DNA of 64,000 nucleotides, taken from positions 806,001 to 870,000 of the forward strand of contig CAWAHU010000001.1 in the NCBI GenBank assembly GCA_963781955.1. The letters run 5' to 3'. This DNA comes from Bog-473 sp963781955. GTDB taxonomy: Bacteria > Actinomycetota > Acidimicrobiia > Acidimicrobiales > RAAP-2. Positions within the stretch are counted from its first letter, which is position 1. Each line of letters opens with the position of its first letter. The position numbers and the translations under genes are program-made. The notes under the pieces were generated by a model. The model was given only the letters and a program-made list of their open reading frames with translations. It was not told the origin of the DNA and did no database searches. Of the stretch, positions 44,448 to 52,868 are shown piece after piece.

Positions 44448-44878
44448 TGCAGCCGATCCTCCATCTGTCGATTCCGGTCCGGGACCTCGACGAAGCACTC
44501 GACTTCTACGAGGGGGCGCTCGGGTGTGCCCGGGCGCGGCGCCGCGAGGGCTTCGCCGACGTCTGGTTCTTCGGCATGCAGGTCACGTTGCAGGAACGGC
44601 CCGAGGAGGCGGGGACGCCGCCGGGTGGCTGCAGGCACTTCGGAGTCACGTTGGGACCGAGGGATTTCCAGGCCCTGGTGGCCCGTCTCCGGGGGCGCCG
44701 GGTGGACTGGGTCGTCCCCGTGTCGACCGACCATCCCGGGCTGCCCACCGAGCAGACCAAGGGAAAGGTCAGCGATCCGAGCGGCAACGTGATCGAGGTC
44801 AAGACCTACCGGCACGTCACGGCGGCGCTGGAGATCCCGCCTGGCGGGCCCCCGGCGGGGGTCGTCCGGGCGGACTGA
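44447..44878 (+). CDS. Glyoxalase/VOC superfamily protein
   Basis: 143 aa. ILHLSIPVRDLDEALDFYEGALGC and SDPSGNVIEVKTY are the two VOC half-sites. His in LHLSIPV, His in CRHFGVT and Glu in VIEVK are plausible metal ligands. The reaction is unknown. The start overlaps the membrane-protein stop. Confidence 0.88.
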   Translation: MQPILHLSIPVRDLDEALDFYEGALGCARARRREGFADVWFFGMQVTLQERPEEAGTPPGGCRHFGVTLGPRDFQALVARLRGRRVDWVVPVSTDHPGLPTEQTKGKVSDPSGNVIEVKTYRHVTAALEIPPGGPPAGVVRAD

Positions 44879-44947
44879 GGTCGCCTACGGTGTCCCGGCA
44901 GGGTGCGGCCGAGAGCGCCGCCGAACGAGCCCGCCGGGAGGAGCACA

Positions 44948-45715
44948 GTGGGAGCGAGCGACGTGGGCGGCAACGACCGTACGGCACGCGAGGACGGGCG
45001 TGCAGTCGACGAGCTGCGGCCGGTGCGCTTCGAGCGCGACTACACGGTGATGGCGCCCGGATCGGTCCTGGTCACCTTCGGCCACACCAAGGTGCTGTGC
45101 ACGGCCTCGGTGGAGGAGCGCGTGCCGCCCTGGATGCGGGGCACGGGCCGGGGCTGGGTGACGGCCGAGTACTCAATGCTCCCGGGGTCGACACCCGAGC
45201 GAGTCTCCCGGGAGGCGGCCAAGGGGAAGCAGTCGGGGCGGACCCAGGAGATCCAGCGGCTGATCGCCCGCTCGCTGCGTGCCGTGTGCGACCTGGTCAC
45301 CCTGGGCGAGGTGCAGATCACAGTCGACTGCGACGCGTTGCAGGCCGACGGCGGCACACGCACGGCGTCGATCTGCGGTGCCTACGTGGCCCTGCACGAC
45401 GCCTGCACGCGCCTGGTGCAGGCAGGCACCATCTCGGCGCATCCGCTCACCGACTCTGTCGCCGCGGTCTCGGTGGGCATCGTCGACGGTGTGCCGATGC
45501 TCGATCTTCCCTACCCGGAGGACTCGCGGGCTGAGGTCGACATGAACGTGGTGATGACCGGGGCGGGGCATTTCGTCGAGGTGCAGGGCACGGCCGAGGG
45601 CATGGCCTTCACCCGCAACGAGCTCGACACGCTCCTCGGCCTGGCCGATGCGGGCATTCAGGAGCTGACGGGCATGCAGGCCGCCGTGCTGGCCGATCCG
45701 CCGGCGCGGCGGTGA
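44948..45715 (+). CDS. rph: Ribonuclease PH
   Basis: 255 aa. ELRPVRFERDYTVMAPGSVLVTFGHTKVLCTASVEERVPPW, followed by GWVTAEYSMLPGSTPER and GRTQEIQRLIARSLRAVCDL, is diagnostic. RNase PH trims tRNA 3' ends with phosphate. GTG 44948 has GGGAGGAG 6 bases upstream. Its stop overlaps the rdgB start (GTGA), a conserved actinobacterial pair. Confidence 0.97.
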   Translation: MGASDVGGNDRTAREDGRAVDELRPVRFERDYTVMAPGSVLVTFGHTKVLCTASVEERVPPWMRGTGRGWVTAEYSMLPGSTPERVSREAAKGKQSGRTQEIQRLIARSLRAVCDLVTLGEVQITVDCDALQADGGTRTASICGAYVALHDACTRLVQAGTISAHPLTDSVAAVSVGIVDGVPMLDLPYPEDSRAEVDMNVVMTGAGHFVEVQGTAEGMAFTRNELDTLLGLADAGIQELTGMQAAVLADPPARR

Positions 45716-46365
45716 CGGGGGAGCGGCCGCTCCGTTTGGTTCTGGCGTCTGCCAACCCGGACAAGGTCAAGGAGATCGCGGCGGTGCTCTCGGCGGCCCT
45801 CGAGGTGGAACTGGTGCCGCGTCCGGCCGACGTGCGCGAGGTGGTCGAAGACGCCGACACGCTGCTCGGCAACGCCCGCCTGAAGGCCCGGGCACTGGTC
45901 GAGGCGACGGCGACGCCCGCCGTGGCCGACGACACCGGGCTCGAGGTCGACGCGCTGGGCGGCGCACCCGGTGTGTACTCGGCTCGCTACGCCGGGGAGG
46001 GCGCCGCCTATGCCGACAACGTGGCCAAGCTGCTGAGCGAGCTGGCCGCCCTCGGGGACGTCGGCGGGAGGCGGACCGCCCGCTTCAAGACGGTCGCCCT
46101 GGTGGCCTTCCCCGACGGGTCCGAGATCTGGGCCGAGGGAGCAGTCGAGGGGACCATCACCGCCGAGGCGCGCGGCGAGCGGGGATTCGGCTACGACCCG
46201 GTGTTCCAGCCCGCGCCGGGCGAGGGTGGCGACGGCCGCACCTTCGCGCAGATGGGCTCCGCCGAGAAGGACGCCATCTCCCACCGGGGGAGGGCATTCC
46301 GCGCCCTGGCGGAGCGCCTGGCCCAGCACGAGACGGCCCTGCACGAGGCGACCGGGCCGGCCTGA
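45712..46365 (+). CDS. rdgB: Non-canonical purine NTP pyrophosphatase (RdgB/HAM1)
   Basis: 217 aa. LVLASANPDKVKEI, NARLKARAL, VADDTGLEVDALGGAPGVYSARYAGEGA and RGFGYDPVFQP are the family motifs. It removes dITP, XTP and similar nucleotides by hydrolysis to the monophosphate. Translationally coupled to rph. Confidence 0.97.
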   Translation: MTGERPLRLVLASANPDKVKEIAAVLSAALEVELVPRPADVREVVEDADTLLGNARLKARALVEATATPAVADDTGLEVDALGGAPGVYSARYAGEGAAYADNVAKLLSELAALGDVGGRRTARFKTVALVAFPDGSEIWAEGAVEGTITAEARGERGFGYDPVFQPAPGEGGDGRTFAQMGSAEKDAISHRGRAFRALAERLAQHETALHEATGPA

Positions 46366-46385
46366 GCCTTGCGGGCCACGCTTGC

Positions 46386-47252
46386 TCAGTCGTCGAGCAG
46401 CGCTGGGGCGAGCTCGCGGTACGCCGCCAGGGGGAAGCTTTCGAGGGGTGCGACCACCTGTACGCACACGTGGTCGGCACCGGCGTCGTGGTGCTCGCGC
46501 ACCCGTGCGGCGATGGTCGCCGGGTCGCCCCACGGGATCACGGCGTCGATGAGCCGGTCGCTCCCGCCGCCATCGAAGTCGTCGTCGCCGAAGCCGAACC
46601 GGCGCAGGTTGCGCACGTAATTCGGAGTCTGCAGGTAGACGGCGGTGTAGGTGCGGGCGAGCTCCCGGGCCCGCCCGGGGTCCGTCTCGGGCACTACGGC
46701 CACCTCGGGTGCCAGCAACGGGCCCGGCCCCAGAGCGGCACGGGCGTATGCCGTGTGCTCCACGGGGACGAAGTAGGGGTGGGCGCCGATGGAGCGGGCC
46801 GCCGCCAGCTCGAGCATGCGCGGTCCGAGCGCGGCGAGCACCCGGCGCTCCGCCGGCACCGACTGCTCCATGGCGTCGAGCGCGTCGAGGACGGCCACCA
46901 TGCGCGAGTAGGGCTTGGCGTAGCCGGGCACGATGGTGCTGTGGCTCGCCCCCAGGCCGAGCAGGAAACGGCCGGGGAAGCGGTTCTCGAGCGCCAGTAC
47001 GGGGGGCACGAGCTCTTCGAGCGTGCCGGCCCAGATGCTCACGACGCCGCTCGCCACCACCATGCGGTTGGTCCTCTCGAGGATCCGCCCAAAGTGGGGG
47101 CTGAGTCCGGGCCCGAAGAGCCCTGACGACCAGACGGCTCCGTACCCGAGCGCCTCCACTTCGGCGGCGGCTTCGGTCCCCGGTTCGCCGGCCAGCTTCC
47201 AGGACCCGCTCCACCAGATGCCGACGCGGCCGAGTTCGGTGGCGGCGGTCAC
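46386..47252 (-). CDS. LLM-class F420-dependent oxidoreductase
   Basis: 288 aa. VEALGYGAVWSSGLFG, RMVVASGVVSIWAGTLEELVPPVLALENRFPGRFLLGLGASHS and the PYFVPVEHTAYARAALGPGPLLAPE segment match an actinobacterial TIGR03620-like F420 group. Its role is unknown. The GTG overlaps the stop of the SRPBCC gene, so the two form an operon. Confidence 0.87.
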   Translation of the reverse strand: MTAATELGRVGIWWSGSWKLAGEPGTEAAAEVEALGYGAVWSSGLFGPGLSPHFGRILERTNRMVVASGVVSIWAGTLEELVPPVLALENRFPGRFLLGLGASHSTIVPGYAKPYSRMVAVLDALDAMEQSVPAERRVLAALGPRMLELAAARSIGAHPYFVPVEHTAYARAALGPGPLLAPEVAVVPETDPGRARELARTYTAVYLQTPNYVRNLRRFGFGDDDFDGGGSDRLIDAVIPWGDPATIAARVREHHDAGADHVCVQVVAPLESFPLAAYRELAPALLDD

Positions 47253-47821
47253 GTCCCCGCAGCGCCGCTCGTCCCGGCCGGGGTCTCCGGCTGTGCCTCC
47301 GCCTCCGCCTTTGCCTCCGCCTTCGCCTTCGCCTTACGCAGGTAGCGCACGCCCGTCTCGAGCGACTCCTTGATCAGCCGGTCGTTGTCCTTCGAGATGA
47401 AAGCGTGCACGCGGCGCTCGAGGAGCCGGCGCGTGATCGGGTTGAACGCGCGGTAGGTCTCGGAGAAGTGCACACGGGTCTGGCCCCCGCCCAAGTCCTC
47501 CAGGCGGGTCCGCCCCTCGGCTTCCGACCACAGGGGCCGGCCCACGGCGTTGTACTTCCACGACACTTTGGGCTTCACCTCGGTCAGCCACTCCCAGGAC
47601 TGGCCGCGGCCACCGGTGAGGAGGTAGCGCGGCACGCGGAATGTGCAGTGGCGTACCAGCCCTTCGCCGACGTCGTCACCGGGGTGGAGGATGTCGATCG
47701 TCACGTCCCCGTTCTCGGTGTGCGGGATCCTGGCCCAGAAGAGCTGCCACAGCTCGTCCACCGTGGCGTCGATGTCCACGTGGTAGTGGTGCTCCTGCAC
47801 CGGCTCACCATATCCGCACAC
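47249..47821 (-). CDS. SRPBCC / DUF2505-like lipid-binding fold protein
   Basis: 190 aa. HHYHVDIDATVDELWQLFW and HFSETYRAFNPITRRLLERRVHAFISKDNDRLIKESLETGV are typical of START/SRPBCC proteins, which hold hydrophobic ligands. The C-terminal tail KAKAKAEAKAEAEAQ is a low-complexity Lys/Ala/Glu run encoded by a 6-bp DNA repeat (47300-47340). Confidence 0.75.
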   Translation of the reverse strand: MCGYGEPVQEHHYHVDIDATVDELWQLFWARIPHTENGDVTIDILHPGDDVGEGLVRHCTFRVPRYLLTGGRGQSWEWLTEVKPKVSWKYNAVGRPLWSEAEGRTRLEDLGGGQTRVHFSETYRAFNPITRRLLERRVHAFISKDNDRLIKESLETGVRYLRKAKAKAEAKAEAEAQPETPAGTSGAAGT

Positions 47822-47900
47822 GCGGTACGCCGGTCGGGTGGGGCCGAGGCGTCCACAGTGCCGGTATGGTCGGCGGGGTGCCGAGGGCCCGTCGCCGGGA

Positions 47901-49136
47901 ATGGCGCCCGTGAAGCTGGCCTTCGTGGTGCCGCGCTACGGCGTGGACGTCCGTGGGGGTGCCGAGACCGGTGCGCGGATGCTCGCCGAGCACTTGGTGG
48001 CGGACCGTGGCCTCGAGGTCGAGGTGTTGACCACCTGCGCACGTGACGCCATCACCTGGCAGGACGAGTTGGCGCCCGGGACGCAGGAGGTGCGCGGTGT
48101 GCTGGTGCGCCGGATCAGGTCCGCGGCGGGTCGCGATCCGGCGTTCCACCCGCTGTGGGCCCGCCTGCGGGAGGACCCGGGGTCGGCATCGGCAGAGGAC
48201 ATGGAGCGGTGGGTCGACCTGCAGGGCCCGCGGTCGCCGGACCTGCTCGACGCGGTGGCGGCGAGCGATGCCGATGTCCTGGCCTTCTACCCCTACCTCT
48301 ACTACCCCACGGTGCGGGGGCTGCCCCTGGTGCGCGAGCGGGCGATCATGCACCCGGCGGCTCACGAGGAGCCCGCCCTCCACCTCCCGCTCTTCGACGA
48401 GCTGTTCGCCGGGTGCCGGGGCTTCGCGTTCCACAGCCGTAGCGAGCGTGCGCTCGTCCAGTCCCGTTTCGGCGTCGCGTCCGCACCGCAGGTCCTGGCC
48501 GGCCTCGGCGTTGAAGATCCTGAGGACGACGACGGCGGTGCCGCGGCGAGGGCGGTCTTCGGCGGGTTGGGCGAGGTGCCCTACCTGGTGTGCATCGGTC
48601 GGGTGGACGACCAGAAGGGGACGGGCATGCTGTGGCGGTTCTTCCGCTCCTACAAGGAGCGCCATCCGGGTCCCCTCCGTCTCGTCCTGGTCGGGCAGGT
48701 GGTCGACCCGCCCGAGCCCGCGGTCGACATCGTCGTGACGGGAGCGGTCGACGAGGCCGCCAAGTGGGGCCTGGTACGAGGGGCTCGGGCCCTGGTGGCT
48801 CCGTCGCCGCACGAGTCGTTCTCCCTCACCGTGGTCGAGGCCCTCTCCGTCGGGGTGCCGGTGCTCGTCAATGCCTTCTGCGGTGCCACCCGCGAGCACT
48901 GCGAGCTCTCCGGTGGCGGCATGTGGTTCGCGCACTACGGGGACTTCGAGGTCGCGGTCGACCTTCTCGCGACGGATGACTCCGTGCACCGCACCCTGGC
49001 GCGCAACGGTCGCCGCTACGTGGGAGCGAACTACACCTGGCCGGTGGTGCTCGACCGGTACTGCTCGTTCCTGGAGCACTTCGCGGAGCGCACCGTGCGC
49101 CGGCCGCGCTCCGCTCAGGGGAAGGGTGTGCCGTAG
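47901..49136 (+). CDS. GT4-type glycosyltransferase
   Basis: About 411 aa GT-B protein. VKLAFVVPRYGVDVRGGAETGARMLAEHL starts the acceptor domain; PYLVCIGRVDDQKGTGMLWRFF and LVAPSPHESFSLTVVEALSVGVPVLVNAFCGATREHCE (the E-x7-E nucleotide-sugar site) lie in the C-terminal domain. It transfers a sugar from a nucleotide donor; the product is unknown. ATG 47901 is chosen over the low-complexity upstream frame. The 3' end overlaps the convergent nitroreductase by 22 bases. Confidence 0.87.
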   Translation: MAPVKLAFVVPRYGVDVRGGAETGARMLAEHLVADRGLEVEVLTTCARDAITWQDELAPGTQEVRGVLVRRIRSAAGRDPAFHPLWARLREDPGSASAEDMERWVDLQGPRSPDLLDAVAASDADVLAFYPYLYYPTVRGLPLVRERAIMHPAAHEEPALHLPLFDELFAGCRGFAFHSRSERALVQSRFGVASAPQVLAGLGVEDPEDDDGGAAARAVFGGLGEVPYLVCIGRVDDQKGTGMLWRFFRSYKERHPGPLRLVLVGQVVDPPEPAVDIVVTGAVDEAAKWGLVRGARALVAPSPHESFSLTVVEALSVGVPVLVNAFCGATREHCELSGGGMWFAHYGDFEVAVDLLATDDSVHRTLARNGRRYVGANYTWPVVLDRYCSFLEHFAERTVRRPRSAQGKGVP

Positions 49137-49714
49137 CGGTCGCGGTGGGCCTTCTCGGAGATCGGCTGGCGCCGGGGCGGGCCCAGGGGCGTCGTGAGGT
49201 GGCCGAGTGGCACGACCGCCATGGGGACCACCTCGGGCGGCAGCCCGAGCAATTCGGAGAGCTCGTCGCCACCGAGGACGGGCAGGGTGGTGAGGGTGGA
49301 GCCGAGGCCGAGCGCGTGTGCGGCGAGCAGGAGGTTCTGCACCGCGGGAAAGACCGAGGCGGGGAGCGACTGCGCGTAGGTCAGTCGGGTGTCGCCGCAG
49401 ACGACCACCAGTACGGGGGCTCCGGCGATCCCGCCGGTGGCACCCAGGTCGACATCGCGCAGGAAGGCAGGGGAGAGGCGCTGCTCTTCGATCGCCCGTG
49501 CTCCGCCCTCCCACAGCCGGGCCGTCAGCGCACCGATGGCCTGGCGCAGGGCTAGGTCGCGTACGACCACGAAGACGAAGGGCTGGCTGTTCTCGGCGCT
49601 CGGCGCGTGGGTCGCCGCGGTCAGGACGCGGGCGACGGTGTCGTCGTCCACCTCGGTCGGCCGGAACGTCCGGGCTGCCCGCTGGGTGTGAACGACCTCG
49701 AAGAACTCGGGCAT
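49115..49714 (-). CDS. Nitroreductase family protein
   Basis: 199 aa. VVHTQRAARTFRPTEVDDDTVARVLTAATHAPSAENSQPFVFVVV is the FMN-binding start, and NLLLAAHALGLGSTLTT with GHLTTPLGPPRR closes the fold. It reduces nitro or quinone substrates, possibly using reduced F420 or NAD(P)H. The ATG is the family-consistent start. Confidence 0.88.
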   Translation of the reverse strand: MPEFFEVVHTQRAARTFRPTEVDDDTVARVLTAATHAPSAENSQPFVFVVVRDLALRQAIGALTARLWEGGARAIEEQRLSPAFLRDVDLGATGGIAGAPVLVVVCGDTRLTYAQSLPASVFPAVQNLLLAAHALGLGSTLTTLPVLGGDELSELLGLPPEVVPMAVVPLGHLTTPLGPPRRQPISEKAHRDRYGTPFP

Positions 49715-49824
49715 GGGGGGCCGATGGTACCGAGGATCACGAGCGGCTACCTTTGGCGCCGCCGCCGGGTGCCCGCCGCGGTGAGGTGGTCCGCACCCGA
49801 GCGGAGGGGGACAGGAGGCAGGCC

Positions 49825-50337
49825 GTGGCAGACGACGCCGCATCGATCGAAGAGGTGCTCAAGGGGATCATCGGGCAACCGACCGGCTCGTCCCGGGTGG
49901 TCGTCGAGCGGGGACCCGTCCAGCACTTCGCCAATGCCGTGCTGAGCACGAGCCCGATCTACCACAGTCCGGCGGCGGCCCGAGCGGCCGGATTCGACGA
50001 CATCCCGGCCCCGCCGACCTGGCCCTTCGCCATGGAATTCTCGGGGAAGTTCGACGAGCTGCAAACGTGGGCGCCCGTCGAGAACCCGATGGGCCGGGCC
50101 ATGGGTCAGCTCATGGCCAAGGGCGGGATGATCCTCCACGGGGAGCAGGAGTTCGTCTACCACCGGCCGGTGCTGGTGGGCGACGTGCTCGTCGGGGACG
50201 GGAAGATCGCCGACGCGTACCAGAAGGAGTCAGGGGGGCGGACGATGACGTTCATCGTGACCGAGGTCGACTGGAGGGACGAGAAGACCGGCGACCCGGT
50301 CGTCACCGTGCGCTCCAACATCATCCACCGCGCCTGA
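49825..50337 (+). CDS. MaoC-like N-terminal dehydratase subunit (HadA-like)
   Basis: 170 aa with the FAS1-type dehydratase hot-dog fold. VVERGPVQHFANAVLSTSPIYH and PAPPTWPFAMEF and HGEQEFVYHRPVLVGDVL are HadA hallmarks. The subunit lacks the catalytic Asp-His pair and works with a HadB partner, encoded next. GTG 49825 has AGGAGG 7 bases upstream. Confidence 0.85.
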   Translation: MADDAASIEEVLKGIIGQPTGSSRVVVERGPVQHFANAVLSTSPIYHSPAAARAAGFDDIPAPPTWPFAMEFSGKFDELQTWAPVENPMGRAMGQLMAKGGMILHGEQEFVYHRPVLVGDVLVGDGKIADAYQKESGGRTMTFIVTEVDWRDEKTGDPVVTVRSNIIHRA

Positions 50338-50442
50338 GCACGATGGGCCGGCGGGGCGACGACGTCGTCGGGGAACGTACGAGGAGAACCACGAGGTCGA
50401 CGAGTACCGTGAGGACCACGGGATCGACGGGAGAGCGACGAG

Positions 50443-50865
50443 ATGGGTGAGCACAAACTGAACTTCGATGACGTGCAGGTGGGGGACGAGGCGCCCGTGG
50501 TCACGCACACGCTGACCCGGACCGACCTGGTGAAGTACGCGGGGGCCTCGGGCGATTTCAACCCGATGCACCACGACGAGGTCAAGGCCCAGGCTGCCGG
50601 CCAGCCGAGCGTGTTCGGCCACGGAATGTTCTCCATGGGGCTCCTCGGCACGGCCCTCACCGACTATGTGGGCGTGGGGAACGTCACGCGCTACCAGGTG
50701 CGGTTCGCCCGCCAGACCTGGCCCGACGAAGTCCTCTCCACGCGGATCGTGGTCACCGCGACGCGCGAGGACGGCGGAGCGAAGGTCGTCGACATGGACG
50801 TGACCCTCTCGAACGCGGATGGCGAGAACAAGGTGGTCGGCCAGGCCACGGCCGTGCTCGCCTGA
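50443..50865 (+). CDS. MaoC dehydratase, catalytic HadB-like subunit
   Basis: 140 aa. YAGASGDFNPMHHDE contains the catalytic Asp and His, and FGHGMFSMGLLGTAL is the second motif. It pairs with the preceding HadA-like protein to dehydrate beta-hydroxyacyl-ACP or -CoA. The 105 bases between the two are rich in a GACGA/ACCACG repeat and hold no gene. Confidence 0.9.
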   Translation: MGEHKLNFDDVQVGDEAPVVTHTLTRTDLVKYAGASGDFNPMHHDEVKAQAAGQPSVFGHGMFSMGLLGTALTDYVGVGNVTRYQVRFARQTWPDEVLSTRIVVTATREDGGAKVVDMDVTLSNADGENKVVGQATAVLA

Positions 50866-50991
50866 AGCGCGCGCACCGACGGCCGTTGTGTCTCCCTTGT
50901 GATTGTGGCGAGGCGGTGGCCGGCGCCGGCGGGGCTGGGGGTGCCCGGCCGTAGTCTGTGATCCCATGAGCCATCTGAATGCCGTGCGGGC

Positions 50992-51957
50992 GTGAGCGCG
51001 CTGGACGAGCGTCTGCGTGACGTCGACGGCGCGATCACCCTCGGCGAGGCCCTGGTGCGCAACCTCGAACAGGTCGTGCTCGGCTCCCGCGACGCGCTGG
51101 TCGCCGCCGCCACTGCTGCCCTCTCGGGCGGGCATCTCCTGATCGAGGACGTTCCCGGCGTCGGCAAGACCGTCCTGGCCCGCGCCCTCGCTCTCTCGCT
51201 TGGGGCCGAGCTGTCGCGCGTGCAGGGCCATCCGGACCTCCTCCCGTCGGACATCACGGGAGTCTCGGTCTTCATGCCCGACAAGGGCACCTGGGAGTTC
51301 CGACCGGGACCGGTCTTCGCCCATGTCGTGTTGGTGGACGAGCTGAACCGCACCCCTCCCCGGACACAGGCAGCGCTGCTCGAGACGATGGAGGAGCGCC
51401 AAGTCAGCATCGACGGCGAGGCCTGGGCGCTGCCGCAGCCGCACATGGTGATCGCGACGCAGAACCCGCGCTCGCAGAGAGGCACGTTCCCGCTCGTCGA
51501 GAGCCAACTCGACCGATTCGCCATCGCGACGTCCGTCGGGTACCCCGACGCCGCTCTCGAGGCCCAGCTGGTGCTGCATGCCGGCGGTGTGCATGCCCTG
51601 GTCGATCTCCTGCCCGTGTGCACGCCCGACGAATGGCTGCAGGCGCAGCGCGCGACCGAATCGGTGACCGTGCAGCAATCCGTCGCCGAGTACGCCGTGG
51701 AGATCTGCCGTGCCAGCCGGACGGCGCCCGGGGTGTACCTGGGGGCGAGTCCCCGGGCCGCCATCTGGCTGATCCGGTCCGCACAGGCGCACGCCGTTCT
51801 CTCTTCGCGGGGCTACGTGGTGCCCGACGACGTGAAGGCGGTCGCCGTCGCGTGCCTCTCGCATCGCGTCCTCACCGTCGAGGGCGACGACGGCATCGGA
51901 CAATCAGCGGCGGTGATCCGCGCCCTCCTCGAGGCCACGCCGACGCCCAGACCATGA
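50992..51957 (+). CDS. MoxR-family AAA ATPase
   Basis: 321 aa. Walker A is EDVPGVGKTVLA, Walker B is HVVLVDELNRTPPRTQAALLE, and the sensor is ATQNPRSQRGTFPL. MoxR ATPases act as chaperones for the DUF58 or transglutaminase proteins encoded beside them. GTG 50992. The stop overlaps the next ATG. Confidence 0.93.
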   Translation: MSALDERLRDVDGAITLGEALVRNLEQVVLGSRDALVAAATAALSGGHLLIEDVPGVGKTVLARALALSLGAELSRVQGHPDLLPSDITGVSVFMPDKGTWEFRPGPVFAHVVLVDELNRTPPRTQAALLETMEERQVSIDGEAWALPQPHMVIATQNPRSQRGTFPLVESQLDRFAIATSVGYPDAALEAQLVLHAGGVHALVDLLPVCTPDEWLQAQRATESVTVQQSVAEYAVEICRASRTAPGVYLGASPRAAIWLIRSAQAHAVLSSRGYVVPDDVKAVAVACLSHRVLTVEGDDGIGQSAAVIRALLEATPTPRP

Positions 51958-52868
51958 GCCGCTGGGCACACCCGGCCCGCCCGTGGGCACCCATCGGCGT
52001 GGCGGTCGCGATCGTGGGACTGTGGTGGCTGGTCGCGCACAACGGCGGTGCCGGGTGGGTGCAGTTGCTCGGGGATCTCGTGTTCGGGACTCTCGTCGTC
52101 GGGATCGCCGGGCCCTCGGTGGTGGTGACGCGCGCCGAGGTCCACGTGCGGAACGCCCCGGCCGATGCCATCGCCGGGATGCCGGTGGACGTACGCGTCG
52201 GGGCCACCACCCGCCTGCGCGTGCGCCCGGTGGAGCCGCCGGGCGACGAGGTCTTCGTCGGGCCCGCCGGGCGGCGGGGTTCGGTGGACGACCGGGTGAC
52301 GTTGCGGCCTACCCGCCACGGGGTGCACGGCTCTCTGACGCTCGACATCGCGTCGGCCGCACCGTTCGCGCTGCAGTGGTGGACCCGCCGTGTGCAGGTG
52401 CCCCTCCCGGCCGCGTTGCACGTCTCGCCGCGCCGGGGACAACCGGCTCGACCACCCACGACCCCGAACGAGGAGGCCGGCGAGGTCGCGGACCGGCCCC
52501 GGAGCGACGTCGGCTTTCCCCGGGGCGCCCGCCCGTACGTGCCGGGCGACAGCCGGCGCCTCGTCCATTGGCGGGCGACGGCGCACACCGGACACCTGAT
52601 GGTGCGGGAGCAGGAACGGCCATCGGCGGGGCCGGTGACCGTGACGGTGGACCTGCCCGACGACCCGGAACAGGCCGAGCTCGTCGCGGAGCGCGCATTG
52701 GGCACGGTGATGGACCTGCTGGAGGCGGGCGCACCGGTCCTGTTGGGCACCGTGGAGCGCTCGGGTCCGGTGCTCGCACCCGTTGCGGACCGGCGGGTGG
52801 CCGGTCGCCGGCTGGCGCGGGCCGTGTCGCCCACCGGTGACGCCGCGGCGGCCGGCGCCCTGTCGTGA
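51954..52868 (+). CDS. DUF58 domain protein
   Basis: 304 aa. Two N-terminal helices (WAPIGVAVAIVGLWWLVAH; LLGDLVFGTLVVGIAG) precede the DUF58 box RPYVPGDSRRLVHWRATAHTGHLMVREQE. It is the middle gene of the MoxR-DUF58-transglutaminase operon, joined by ATGA and GTGA overlaps. Confidence 0.88.
   Translation: MSRWAHPARPWAPIGVAVAIVGLWWLVAHNGGAGWVQLLGDLVFGTLVVGIAGPSVVVTRAEVHVRNAPADAIAGMPVDVRVGATTRLRVRPVEPPGDEVFVGPAGRRGSVDDRVTLRPTRHGVHGSLTLDIASAAPFALQWWTRRVQVPLPAALHVSPRRGQPARPPTTPNEEAGEVADRPRSDVGFPRGARPYVPGDSRRLVHWRATAHTGHLMVREQERPSAGPVTVTVDLPDDPEQAELVAERALGTVMDLLEAGAPVLLGTVERSGPVLAPVADRRVAGRRLARAVSPTGDAAAAGALS

Noticed and set aside
46470..47126. Plus-strand frame opposite the F420 enzyme at 46386
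   Set aside because: Shadow of the minus-strand gene with no domain of its own.
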